From an uncultured Carboxylicivirga sp. (lineage in GTDB: Bacteria > Bacteroidota > Bacteroidia > Bacteroidales > Marinilabiliaceae): DNA of 64,000 bases. The position numbers and the translations under genes were made by a program. Location of the stretch: the NCBI GenBank assembly GCA_947503525.1, contig CANNEA010000009.1, positions 1 through 64,000 of the forward strand, read 5' to 3'. Below the pieces are notes generated by a model. The model was not told the origin of the DNA. It saw nothing but the letters and a program-made list of their open reading frames with translations, and did no database searches. Each line of letters starts with the position of its first letter. Position 1 is the stretch's first letter. Of the stretch, positions 30,330 through 39,046 are shown piece after piece.

Positions 30330-30422
30330 ATAATTAATCTGAGGATGAAATGAATAAGGATTAGTGATTATGGAGTAAGATTTGTCGATAATCGCTTCTG
30401 CTTAATAAAACTATAGAATACA

Positions 30423-30470
30423 AAGAGCGGCTCTTTATTTGCAGATATGCAATAAAGAGCCACTCTTCTA
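30423..30470 (+). terminator. Hairpin terminator between TlpA-like and GH16 genes
   Basis: AGAGCGGCTCTTTATTTGCA pairs with TGCAATAAAGAGCCACTCT (one mismatch and one bulge) around a short loop. It sits between two convergent genes and probably serves both. Confidence 0.7.
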
Positions 30471-30479
30471 TATATTGAT

Positions 30480-32666
30480 TTATTCCTTTATAAACCTTGT
30501 GGTATAAACCGAAACTTCGGTTGTCACTTTTAATAAATACATACCCTTAAACAAATCTGATACATTCACTACAGGAACAGCTTTGGCATTATCTAAAGGA
30601 ATGGCCTTCATTAACCTTCCATTCATACTTAATACTTCAACCTTTTGGATTTCATTGTTATTCTTTTCCAAAACGATATTCATTGTTCCTTTAACCGGAT
30701 TAGGATATACCTTTAAAGCTTTGTTTCTTGCCCTTAGTTCATTAATACCAATATCTTGTTCGTTAACTTTAATGTTATAAACGGTATCTCTAAGATTCTC
30801 AAAACTTTTGTTTTCAGGTATAAATTCAATCGCAATTTTATAGTCATCACTAGCCATCAGGTCGTTTTCAATAGCTATGGTCCGAGTAAGCGATCTACTT
30901 CCAATTCGTTCAGTACGTGTTTCATTGGCAACAATAGTGTTATCCTTATCCAATAACTCAATATGCAATAGTCCATTCTCATAAGTTGCATATTCAAACT
31001 CAACATCTACACTACTTGCATCACCTTCAATCTCTGCAGGAGTATTCAAAATTTCAATAGCCGGCACTATTGGATTCTCCACATTAAAATAAATAGTCGG
31101 TGTAATTGAAACAGCCAATGGATCTCTCCAATCGTAGCCCTGACGATGCATATATACCTTGTAAAAATAGTTATTGCCAATTGTGGTGGCTGATGAAGTG
31201 GTAACATTAATGCTGGCAACACTATTTCCTGCTCCAACATCTGTATTACCGCTACCAAACCAACTTCCATCAGGTTTGCGTATTTCAATATTTATTCTGC
31301 AATCTTCATCGGCCTCATATTTTACATCAATCGTATACGAAGTCTCACCAGGTGTCAATGAAGTAGGTATACCATCACTCCATAGTTTTTTTTCCAAGGG
31401 TTTCTCTTGAACATTAACTACCGTTGTGCTAGTAGCTAAAACTGAACTAGCATCCTTAATTTCATATACCACCTTATATCCATCAGCAATACTTAATTCG
31501 GTATCTAAATTAAACTCAGCAAATATTGACTTAACACCCTGTGTTACATCATATGTTTTAGCAGCCAACTCATTGTTTGATGGATCATATAAAGTAGCCA
31601 CTACAGTTCTTGCTTCTGATGCTGAATAAATAAAAGTAGAAGAAAAGTCAAATGATGGATAAGCTGTTATGCTTTGTTCAAGGCCTGCAATATTATCCTT
31701 GGTGTTATTAAAATCTGCTTCATCTACATCAACCAATTTCCAAACTCTAACCCAATCATACATCACTGCACGTTGCTCCTTCGTTCGAAAATCATCCTCG
31801 AACATCCATTCCTCCGGTTTAGGATTGGTGGCATTATTCTCATCACTTCCCCAACCATAGGTTTCCATTACTATGATAACCGGCATAGGTAAATAAAAGT
31901 CGCGCTTTGGCGTAATTGTGCCGAAATATGTATCATCGTTATAGAACATCGCTGTTTTTTCATCCTTCCACCACATTCCAACCGTATTCCAACCTAGTGG
32001 CTCAGCTAGCTTAGGCGCTTTTACCCCACTATTTTCCGATTCATAAGGTAAGCGTTCACACGATCCACCAGAATCGCTAAAGGGTTTTGCATGTGAATTA
32101 ACGTGTTGATAATTATTAAATGAACCGTCGCCATGTTCATTAAACGGACCAGTATAGCCCATGTTTTCAATCACATCCAGCTCGGTTGCATATTTTTTAT
32201 TGCAGTCTTCATTGGTAGTCCCTCGTGAATTCATAAATACGCCCGATCCCATTGGAAAGTCTGATGGTTTTATTCGAACTTCAAAATAGCCATAGGTCTG
32301 TAATACGCGGGTGTCCATACCTCCGCCGGCAAAATAATAATCCAAACCATTACCACGCGGAAAACGTTCGTCTTCGTAATACCACATCGGATTCATGGTA
32401 AGAAAATAATTATCCGAGTCAGGATCTTTTAATGGTTCTAGGGTTCGCTTATCAAAAGAAGCTGTACGTCCCCACGAATCAGCCTTATCAAATATTTTCC
32501 ACTTGTCAGTATTGGGACTGTTCGCATCAAACTCATCACTCATTTCATGATTTAAAACCCATACCTTGCCTGCAGGAGGATCTGGTGGCCCAGCCATTAG
32601 CATTGTATTGCAAATACATAAAAACAAGGTGATGTTTGCAATTTTTTTGAAAGTAGATTTTTGCAC
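30480..32666 (-). CDS. GH16 family glycoside hydrolase with T9SS sorting domain
   Basis: This 728-aa secreted polysaccharidase has a signal peptide at 1-25 (ending MLMAG). The GH16 catalytic domain lies at about 35-315, with the beta-bulge signature ELDVIENMG in which Glu162 (nucleophile), Asp164 and Glu167 (acid/base) are intact. The ExDxxE form is that of laminarinases, agarases and carrageenases, not of lichenases. Three Ig-like modules (about 325-420, 425-530, 540-640) follow, then a T9SS tail from about 650 (KVYPNPVKG, LFKGMYLLKV). The start is a GTG at 32666, with no in-frame ATG just upstream. The polysaccharide cannot be decided by eye, though a marine algal beta-glucan or galactan is plausible. 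No SusC/SusD pair or other CAZyme lies beside it. Confidence 0.9.
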   Translation of the reverse strand: MQKSTFKKIANITLFLCICNTMLMAGPPDPPAGKVWVLNHEMSDEFDANSPNTDKWKIFDKADSWGRTASFDKRTLEPLKDPDSDNYFLTMNPMWYYEDERFPRGNGLDYYFAGGGMDTRVLQTYGYFEVRIKPSDFPMGSGVFMNSRGTTNEDCNKKYATELDVIENMGYTGPFNEHGDGSFNNYQHVNSHAKPFSDSGGSCERLPYESENSGVKAPKLAEPLGWNTVGMWWKDEKTAMFYNDDTYFGTITPKRDFYLPMPVIIVMETYGWGSDENNATNPKPEEWMFEDDFRTKEQRAVMYDWVRVWKLVDVDEADFNNTKDNIAGLEQSITAYPSFDFSSTFIYSASEARTVVATLYDPSNNELAAKTYDVTQGVKSIFAEFNLDTELSIADGYKVVYEIKDASSVLATSTTVVNVQEKPLEKKLWSDGIPTSLTPGETSYTIDVKYEADEDCRINIEIRKPDGSWFGSGNTDVGAGNSVASINVTTSSATTIGNNYFYKVYMHRQGYDWRDPLAVSITPTIYFNVENPIVPAIEILNTPAEIEGDASSVDVEFEYATYENGLLHIELLDKDNTIVANETRTERIGSRSLTRTIAIENDLMASDDYKIAIEFIPENKSFENLRDTVYNIKVNEQDIGINELRARNKALKVYPNPVKGTMNIVLEKNNNEIQKVEVLSMNGRLMKAIPLDNAKAVPVVNVSDLFKGMYLLKVTTEVSVYTTRFIKE

Positions 32667-33126
32667 GATAATTGATTTAAGAATTTATTGCTTTTGACAT
32701 AAAGAAAGAAGATTCCGGATCCATTTAAAAACTTTATCAAGATGAAATGAGCTTCGTTTAAATACCCCCCTGTATTTATTATAACTTACCCTTCAACTCT
32801 CGATTTTCAACACATCAAGCCCTAACGAATTTAGAAAGAACCTTTGTGCTTTTTGATAGCTAATGGGGATTATCAAAGTTCAGTTGAAACCCTCACTTGT
32901 ATACTCATCCATTGAAATATCATATTAAGAATACGAGTACATTGAAGCATTCTGATTCCCGATAGACCGAATGTTAAACTATTCCGGAAGGATTGGAGTT
33001 GAAAAGAAGTATTATATAAATATTCTGACTACTCCCCTCCTACACAGTATCACTTATTCTCTATTACTTAAATACAATTCCAATCCAACTAAATAAAAAA
33101 TTAACAAGAATTAAACGGACTAATAA

Positions 33127-33156
33127 TTGGAGATAAAAAATATTTATTTACTTTTG
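33127..33156 (+). promoter_or_regulatory. Bacteroidota-type promoter of the TetR operon
   Basis: A -33-like TTG at 33127-33129 and a perfect -7 element TACTTTTG at 33149-33156 (consensus TAnnTTTG) are separated by 19 bp, the normal spacing. The -7 element runs into the operator palindrome, which begins at 33155. Confidence 0.7.
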
Positions 33157-33172
33157 ACTGAACGTTCAGTCA
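33155..33172. promoter_or_regulatory. 18-bp perfect palindrome, probable TetR operator
   Basis: TGACTGAACGTTCAGTCA is a perfect 9+9 inverted repeat, of the kind bound by TetR-family dimers. It overlaps the last two bases of the -7 element and ends 16 bp before the TetR start codon, so binding should block transcription of the regulator and the transport genes behind it. Confidence 0.85.
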
Positions 33173-33188
33173 TTTTAAAAACATACTA

Positions 33189-33791
33189 ATGTCTCCCAGA
33201 AGCGATATTCAAAACGAAAAGATCAGAGAAGAACGTAAGAAGCAAATCCTCAATGTAGCACTTGAAGTATTTGCTGATAATGGATTCGCAAGTACTTCTA
33301 TTGCCAAAATTGCTCAAAATGCTGGCATGTCAAAAGGCTTAATGTATAACTACTTCGAAAGTAAAGAGGACTTGGTCACACAAATAATGGTACAAGGCCT
33401 TGAGGTAATGACCGAATCCTTTGACAAAAACAAAGATGGAGTACTCACCGAGAATGAATTGCATTACTTCATTGATAATTCATTTTCCACCCTCGAATCG
33501 AATCTTCCTTTTTGGCGCATGTATTTTATGGTCCTTCTACAACCCGAAGTTTACAAAATAATAATGCCTCATTTGCACAAAACACTCGCCCCCTTTATGC
33601 AAACCGCCATGACCTATTTTGCCAATAGTGGCTATGAAGATCCTGAAGCTGAAATGCGTTTTTTCTCAGCCATAATGGATGGTGTTGGTCTGCATTTCAT
33701 ACTCGATCCGGAAAACTTTCCTCTGGAAGGGGTTAAAAAACGAATTCACATATTATTTCAAACACAATCAAACACACAACAGAGTGTATAA
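33189..33791 (+). CDS. TetR/AcrR-family regulator with an EF-hand loop
   Basis: This 200-aa regulator has the N-terminal TetR HTH at about 15-62 (FASTSIAKIAQNAGMSKGLM, YNYFESKEDL). The effector domain (63-195) contains a complete canonical EF-hand loop, DKNKDGVLTENE (residues 79-90), with Asp1, Asn3, Asp5, Gly6, Leu8 and Glu12 and flanking helices. This suggests Ca2+ binding in the ligand domain (inference). The gene heads a same-strand block: LolA-like protein 10 bp downstream, two FtsX-like permeases, an ATPase and a barrel. A palindromic operator overlaps its promoter, so it is expected to be an autorepressor of this operon. Confidence 0.92.
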   Translation: MSPRSDIQNEKIREERKKQILNVALEVFADNGFASTSIAKIAQNAGMSKGLMYNYFESKEDLVTQIMVQGLEVMTESFDKNKDGVLTENELHYFIDNSFSTLESNLPFWRMYFMVLLQPEVYKIIMPHLHKTLAPFMQTAMTYFANSGYEDPEAEMRFFSAIMDGVGLHFILDPENFPLEGVKKRIHILFQTQSNTQQSV

Positions 33792-33801
33792 ATATAAAGC
33801 T

Positions 33802-34545
33802 ATGAAAACACTACTAATAAGCCTGTTCTTTGCAATCTCACTTAGTTCAAGTGCTCAGGATGCCAAAGCCATTGTTAAAAAGGCAGATGATAAAATGCAG
33901 GGTGAAACATCCAGTATCTCGGTAATGTCGATGATTATAAAGCGACCAACATACGAACGTAATCTGGCCTTTAAAACCTGGACCAAAGGCACTAAATATT
34001 CAATGACATTAGTAACTGATCCTGTTCAGGAAAAAGGTCAAACCTTCTTAAAGCGCGAACGTGAAATGTGGAACTGGAATCCGCGAATTTCACGAATGAT
34101 TAAACTGCCACCATCAATGATGTCGCAAGGATGGATGGGATCCGACTTTACCAATGATGATGCACTTAAAAAGTCATCGATTGTGGAAGACTATAATCAT
34201 ACTCTATTAGGTAGTGCAAGTATTGATGATATTGATTGCCACCATATCCAGCTGATTCCAACCGAAGAAGCTGCAGTGGTATGGGGTAAAGTAATGATGT
34301 GGATCAGTAAAGATGAATACATCCAAATGAAGGTGGAGTATTATGATGAAGATGAATTTTTAGTTAAAACCGAACTGGCTCATAATATTACAACTATGGG
34401 AGGACGTGTTATTCCGTCTCAATTTGAAATAATACCAGCTGATAAGCCCAATCAGAGAACGATTGTTAACATTGAGAGCATTGAATTTAATACGCCCATC
34501 GACGATAAATTCTTCTCACAACAAAGCATGAAACGCATTCGCTAA
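33802..34545 (+). CDS. LolA-like outer-membrane lipoprotein-sorting family protein
   Basis: This 247-aa periplasmic protein starts at the ATG at 33802, which gives a clean signal peptide (1-19, SLSSSAQ). A longer in-frame ORF overlaps the TetR gene and is rejected. The fold is the LolA/LolB-like incomplete barrel of the family annotated as outer-membrane lipoprotein-sorting proteins. Landmarks are KAIVKKADDKMQGETSSISV, the strand FLKREREMWNWNPRISRMIK and MMSQGWMGSDFTNDDALK. It probably carries a lipid or lipoprotein across the periplasm for the ABC permeases encoded next to it. It is not the housekeeping LolA, judging by its length and context. Confidence 0.88.
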   Translation: MKTLLISLFFAISLSSSAQDAKAIVKKADDKMQGETSSISVMSMIIKRPTYERNLAFKTWTKGTKYSMTLVTDPVQEKGQTFLKREREMWNWNPRISRMIKLPPSMMSQGWMGSDFTNDDALKKSSIVEDYNHTLLGSASIDDIDCHHIQLIPTEEAAVVWGKVMMWISKDEYIQMKVEYYDEDEFLVKTELAHNITTMGGRVIPSQFEIIPADKPNQRTIVNIESIEFNTPIDDKFFSQQSMKRIR

Positions 34546-34562
34546 CCTATAAAAGCTCAAGC

Positions 34563-35786
34563 ATGGCGACTAGTGAATTAAAATTAGCCTGGCGTAATAT
34601 TTGGAGAAATAAACGCCGTACATTAATTACCGTAGCATCCATATTTTTTGGGGTGATATTAAGCACCTTGATGAGTTCGATGCAGGACGGCACCTACTCT
34701 AAGATGATTGATAATGTAGTCAGTTTCTATTCCGGCTACATACAAATCCATCATCCTGACTATTGGGAAAGTAAATCCATTGATGATTTATTTGTTCCCA
34801 GCGATTCTCTGTTAAATAAAGTAGCTGCCAATAAAGATGTTGATCTTATTGTACCCCGCATGGAATCTTTTGCATTAATGTCGTTTGGCGAAGCTACCAA
34901 AGGCGGCATGCTGGTTGGCATTGAACCCATTGAGGAAAATGAATTAACCAAACTGGAACAATGGGTCAGTAAAGGTAGGTATTTGAAAGAAGGTGATGAC
35001 GGCATATTAATGGCCATTAATTTAGCCAAGAATCTGGATGTGCAGTTGGGAGATACAGTAGCTTTAATCAGTCAGGGTTACCATGGCTATAGTGCCAGCG
35101 GTTTATTCCCGATTGTGGGCATCCTTGAATTTCCTTTTCCGGCCATGAATAATTTTGGAACCTATATATCCATTGATAAAGCAAGGGAATTCTTCTCTGC
35201 ACCTGATATGGTCACCAGTTTAGTCCTCACTGTTGACGATTACGATGATGTATATCCCGTCAAAACCCACTTAATGTCGCAATTAGGTGAGCAATATTCA
35301 GTAATGACCTGGGATGAAATGGATCCGGTTACCAAGCAGATGATTGAGGGTGATAAAGGTCAGGGTATAATAATGAAAGGTATACTCTATATCCTGATTG
35401 GTTTTGGTGTTTTTTCAACAGTGATTATGATGATCGCAGAACGTCGTAAAGAACTGGGTGTGATGATTGCCGTTGGCATGAATAAGTTGAAACTTGCTTT
35501 GGTGCTTTTTTATGAAACCATGCTAATTGGCTTTGTGGGCGTTATTGCAGGTTTTGCAGTAAGTGTTCCCTTAGTTTGGTGGATGGTGAACAACCCCATC
35601 CCTTTAACTGGAGAAGTGGCCGCCGTTTATGAAGAATTTGGAATGGAACCGGCCATTTATTTTGGCTCGGATGCCATGGTTTTTTGGGCTCAGGCTCTGA
35701 TTATCTTCGGCATCACTTTTTTGGTGTCCTTTTATCCGCTCAATAAAATACTACGACTAAAAGTGACCAAAGCATTACGCTCTTAA
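34563..35786 (+). CDS. FtsX/LolE-type ABC transporter permease 1
   Basis: This 407-aa inner-membrane permease of the MacB/LolCE/FtsX class has TM1 at about 20-40 (TLITVASIFFGVILSTLMSS), a large periplasmic MacB-PCD-type domain (45-260) and three more TM helices (about 272-295, 315-345, 370-395). The coupling helix ERRKELGVMIAVGMNKLKL matches the family signature. It starts 17 bp after the LolA-like gene. With the second permease and the ATPase it should form a heterodimeric mechanotransmission-type transporter that extracts a substrate from the inner membrane or periplasm. Confidence 0.9.
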   Translation: MATSELKLAWRNIWRNKRRTLITVASIFFGVILSTLMSSMQDGTYSKMIDNVVSFYSGYIQIHHPDYWESKSIDDLFVPSDSLLNKVAANKDVDLIVPRMESFALMSFGEATKGGMLVGIEPIEENELTKLEQWVSKGRYLKEGDDGILMAINLAKNLDVQLGDTVALISQGYHGYSASGLFPIVGILEFPFPAMNNFGTYISIDKAREFFSAPDMVTSLVLTVDDYDDVYPVKTHLMSQLGEQYSVMTWDEMDPVTKQMIEGDKGQGIIMKGILYILIGFGVFSTVIMMIAERRKELGVMIAVGMNKLKLALVLFYETMLIGFVGVIAGFAVSVPLVWWMVNNPIPLTGEVAAVYEEFGMEPAIYFGSDAMVFWAQALIIFGITFLVSFYPLNKILRLKVTKALRS

Positions 35787-35817
35787 CCCATTTAGTTTAA
35801 AGATTAAAACACATACT

Positions 35818-37038
35818 ATGATACTTTCAATCTCATGGCGAAATGTATGGCGAAGTAAAACCAGAAGTCTGGTTATACTCCTGGCCATTGCCTTAGGTAT
35901 ATTTACAGGCGTGTTTAATTATGCCTTCTATAATGGCATGGCTATTCAGCGTATCAACTCCGCCATTTCAACCGAGGCCTCTCATATTCAATTGCACCCC
36001 AAAGGTTATCTGGAAGAACCGGATGAAAAAAATTTCATCACTGATGCCAAAGCTATAGCTACTCACATTATGGCGATGGACTCTGTAAAAGCAGCCAGTT
36101 CTCGTTTTATAGTGCAAGGCATGATTCAATCGCCCTCCACCTCATCCGGCATTAAAGTTTTCGGCATTAACCCTGAAGAGGAAATGCAAGTGACCAACCT
36201 TTACACAAAGATTATCGATGGTGCTTACTTTGAAGGCATCAAACGAAATCCGGTTATAATTGGTCAGAAACTGGCTGACAAACTTAAACTAAAAGTAAGG
36301 TCAAAGGTGGTCATCACTTTTGCTGATGCATCAGGTTATATTTCGGGAGCCTCATTTCGGGTGGCCGGCATTTACCAAACCTCGAATACCATGTATGACA
36401 ACATGAATATTTTTGTTAGAACAGAGGATTTGACCTCTTTATATGGTGCTGATGCCAAATCGGGTCATGAAGTGGCCGTATTACTCAATCATTCCGATCA
36501 TGTGCCTCAAATGAACGAAACCATAAAATCGGAATACGGTAATCTGGATGTTAAAGAGTGGCGAGAAGTAATGCCACAAGTTTCTATGCTGGAATCCAGC
36601 CTTGATATCTCCATGTACATCTTTATGATTATTATTCTGCTAGCTTTAATATTCGGCATCATCAACACTATGCTAATGGCTGTATTGGAGCGTACCAAAG
36701 AGTTGGGTATGCTAATGTCGATAGGTATGAATAAAAGTCGAGTCTTCCGGATGATCATGGTGGAAACCGTATTCCTATCCCTTATTGGCGGAGTAGTTGG
36801 TATTCTGATGGGTATTGCCGTTACTTTTGCCACAGCTAATTCGGGCATCGACATATCCATTGTAGCCGAAGGCTTTGGTGCCATGGGCTATGATTCCATA
36901 GTATATCCGGTACTAAAAATTAAAAACGTGATTGACGTGGTGGTAATGGTATTTATCACCGGAATGCTGGCTGCCATTTATCCGGCCATGAAAGCTCTTA
37001 AATTAAAACCAGCCGAAGCCATCCGCATCGACATGTAA
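35818..37038 (+). CDS. FtsX/LolC-type ABC transporter permease 2
   Basis: This 406-aa permease has the same topology as the preceding gene: TM1 at about 15-35 (RSLVILLAIALGIFTGVFNYA), a periplasmic domain (40-255) and three C-terminal TM helices from about 262. The coupling helix is ERTKELGMLMSIGMNKSRV. It is only distantly similar to its neighbour, so the pair is a true heterodimer and not a recent duplication. It lies 31 bp downstream of permease 1 and 33 bp upstream of the ATPase. Confidence 0.9.
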   Translation: MILSISWRNVWRSKTRSLVILLAIALGIFTGVFNYAFYNGMAIQRINSAISTEASHIQLHPKGYLEEPDEKNFITDAKAIATHIMAMDSVKAASSRFIVQGMIQSPSTSSGIKVFGINPEEEMQVTNLYTKIIDGAYFEGIKRNPVIIGQKLADKLKLKVRSKVVITFADASGYISGASFRVAGIYQTSNTMYDNMNIFVRTEDLTSLYGADAKSGHEVAVLLNHSDHVPQMNETIKSEYGNLDVKEWREVMPQVSMLESSLDISMYIFMIIILLALIFGIINTMLMAVLERTKELGMLMSIGMNKSRVFRMIMVETVFLSLIGGVVGILMGIAVTFATANSGIDISIVAEGFGAMGYDSIVYPVLKIKNVIDVVVMVFITGMLAAIYPAMKALKLKPAEAIRIDM

Positions 37039-37071
37039 TCACTCGAATACTAAAACATTAAAACTCATATT

Positions 37072-37761
37072 ATGAATGTCATAGAAGTTAACAAACTGAC
37101 CAAAACATATAACGACTCAGAGGTACTAGTACACGCCGTTCAAGGCATTGATTTAGAAATTAAAGAAGGAGAATTTACAGCCATCGTTGGGCCGTCGGGC
37201 TGTGGTAAAACCACCTTTCTGAATATGTTAGGAGGTTTGGATCAACCCTCCGCAGGAACCATACGCATTGGTGATACTATGGTAAATGACTTAAAGCCCA
37301 CTGAGCTGATTGATTTTAGATTACACAATATAGGCTTTGTATTTCAGGCCTATAATTTGATACCAGTTTTAACAGCCAAGGAGAATGTGGAATTTATTAT
37401 GCAGCTTCAGGGCAAGAGCAAAGCTGAGCGTGACAAACGTGCTATTGGCCTTTTAACTGAAGTTGGTCTTGGAGATAGAATTGACAGCCGACCGTCTCGC
37501 TTATCGGGTGGACAACAACAACGTGTAGCTGTTGCCCGTGCATTGGCTTCAAAACCCAAATTTGTATTGGCCGATGAGCCTACTGCCAACTTAGATTCCA
37601 AGTCGACCGAAACTTTACTGGATATCATGGAACAATTGAATAAAGAGGAGAACATTACCTTTATTTTTAGCACCCATGATACGCGTGTGGTCAACAAAGC
37701 TCGACGGGTTATTAAGCTGGAAGATGGTAAAATAATTAGTGATGAACGAAAAGCGGACTAA
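37072..37761 (+). CDS. LolD/MacB-type ABC transporter ATP-binding protein
   Basis: This 229-aa ATPase has every catalytic motif: Walker A GPSGCGKT (40-47), Q-loop near Gln92, signature LSGGQQQR (144-151), Walker B FVLADEP with Glu169, and the H-loop in STHDTRV. The length and sequence fit the LolD/FtsE/MacB-NBD group. It powers the two adjacent FtsX-type permeases. The next gene, a beta-barrel, begins 5 bp after its stop. Confidence 0.93.
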   Translation: MNVIEVNKLTKTYNDSEVLVHAVQGIDLEIKEGEFTAIVGPSGCGKTTFLNMLGGLDQPSAGTIRIGDTMVNDLKPTELIDFRLHNIGFVFQAYNLIPVLTAKENVEFIMQLQGKSKAERDKRAIGLLTEVGLGDRIDSRPSRLSGGQQQRVAVARALASKPKFVLADEPTANLDSKSTETLLDIMEQLNKEENITFIFSTHDTRVVNKARRVIKLEDGKIISDERKAD

Positions 37762-37766
37762 GTAAA

Positions 37767-39008
37767 ATGAAATCAATTATAAAATTAGTTGTAATAGCTT
37801 TAGTATTGCTTTTACCTGTACCAACTAATGCCCAATTTGGTGACGCAGATAAAAAGTTTGTGCTTAATGGTTATCTGGTTAATATGCAGTCGGTGTCTAT
37901 TTCAGAAAATCCATTTGACGTACCCGATTCACTGGCCTATCTCACCAAAGGCGACAACAATATCTATAACGTTAATACCTACTTTCAAAACAGATTAAAT
38001 CTATTTTGGTATGCGAGCGATAAACTCACCATCTCTGCTCAAATGCGTAACAGGCTAGTAATAGGAGATCAGGTCAGGCTTGACTTTGATGGTCAGGTGG
38101 AGAAAAGTTATGAGAATGCGGGTAACTTTTTTAATCCATCCTGGAATGTGGCTGTGGGCAATAGTTATATTTTAAATCTGGCTTTCGATCGGCTCTATGC
38201 CGAATATTCAACTGGTGATTTGGATGTCACCATTGGAAAGCAACGCATAAATTGGGGTAAAACCTTTGCCTTTAATCCCAACGACATGTTTAATACCTAC
38301 TCCTATTTTGACTTTGATTATGAAGAAAAACCAGGAACTGATGCTGTAAGAGCCATGTACTACACGGGCGCTGCTTCATCCATTGAATTGGCAGCTAATA
38401 TTGATAGCGCTTCACATGTATCTGCCGCTCTTAAATGGAATGCCAACCTTTGGAATTACGATTTCCAGTTTATAGGCGGAACTTTAAACGAAGAAGATTT
38501 AGCCCTGGGACTAGGATGGTCGGGATACATTAAAGGAGCCAGTTGGCGCGGAGAGTTTGCTTGGTACCAACCTTTTGAGAACTTCGCCGACACCTCAGGA
38601 GTAATGATGCTATCCACTGGATTTGATTATACAATTAAAGCTAAATGGACAGTACAAGCCGAAGTTATGCTAGCAAAATTACCTGAGGGGAAAAAGATTG
38701 CTTTCTTTGATGCCTACGCGCCACCTCAATCAGTAAAGGATTTGGCAACTTCGCCCTTTCAACTACTAGGAAGTGTGATGTATCAGGCCAGCCCCTTATC
38801 TACTCTTTCGTTGGCCAGCATCTGGTATCCTCATCCAGATATAAAAGGCATTTTTATTGGTCCTTCCTGGACATACAGTGTAGCCGATAATTTTTCTGCC
38901 TCATTTTACTGGCAATACTTTCATGGGAATTTTCCTGATAGTTTAAGCAATGAAGTTAGGGAGCAAAGTGTAAACTCCGGTTTTATGCGATTAAAATACA
39001 GCTTTTAA
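37767..39008 (+). CDS. Outer-membrane beta-barrel protein of the TetR/ABC cassette
   Basis: This 413-aa protein has a signal peptide (1-23, ending PTNAQ) and strand-rich sequence to a C-terminal Phe (RLKYSF), as expected for an outer-membrane barrel. The phrase VTIGKQRINWGKTFAFNPNDM (about 153-173) resembles the porin-like/DUF1302 type, but the family assignment is tentative. It is the last gene of the operon, 5 bp after the ATPase. Gene order suggests it is the outer-membrane partner or receiver for whatever the LolA-like protein and ABC transporter move. Confidence 0.8.
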   Translation: MKSIIKLVVIALVLLLPVPTNAQFGDADKKFVLNGYLVNMQSVSISENPFDVPDSLAYLTKGDNNIYNVNTYFQNRLNLFWYASDKLTISAQMRNRLVIGDQVRLDFDGQVEKSYENAGNFFNPSWNVAVGNSYILNLAFDRLYAEYSTGDLDVTIGKQRINWGKTFAFNPNDMFNTYSYFDFDYEEKPGTDAVRAMYYTGAASSIELAANIDSASHVSAALKWNANLWNYDFQFIGGTLNEEDLALGLGWSGYIKGASWRGEFAWYQPFENFADTSGVMMLSTGFDYTIKAKWTVQAEVMLAKLPEGKKIAFFDAYAPPQSVKDLATSPFQLLGSVMYQASPLSTLSLASIWYPHPDIKGIFIGPSWTYSVADNFSASFYWQYFHGNFPDSLSNEVREQSVNSGFMRLKYSF

Positions 39009-39046
39009 AAGTTGAAGACCACTTTTTCTTTTAAGGAAAAAACACA

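Larger units (their letters stand above)
32667..33188. other. Divergent intergenic region upstream of GH16 and TetR genes
   Basis: About 520 bp hold no supported gene. Seen are a small inverted repeat (TAAATAC / GTATTTA with a C-rich loop) at 32759-32778 and, at the right end, the TetR promoter and operator listed separately. The remainder is AT-rich with no clear ORF or tRNA. Confidence 0.5.

Noticed and set aside
33679-33801. Longer version of the LolA-like protein starting inside the TetR gene
   Set aside because: It gives no signal peptide at its start and overlaps the TetR gene, whereas the ATG at 33802 gives a clean secretion signal.
36507-36884. 125-aa minus-strand ORF over permease 2
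   Set aside because: Antisense shadow of a real permease gene, with no motif.
39009-39046. Short hairpin TTTTTC...GAAAAA after the barrel gene as terminator
   Set aside because: It is A/T-only and too weak to call, although the gap between the convergent genes may still end both transcripts.
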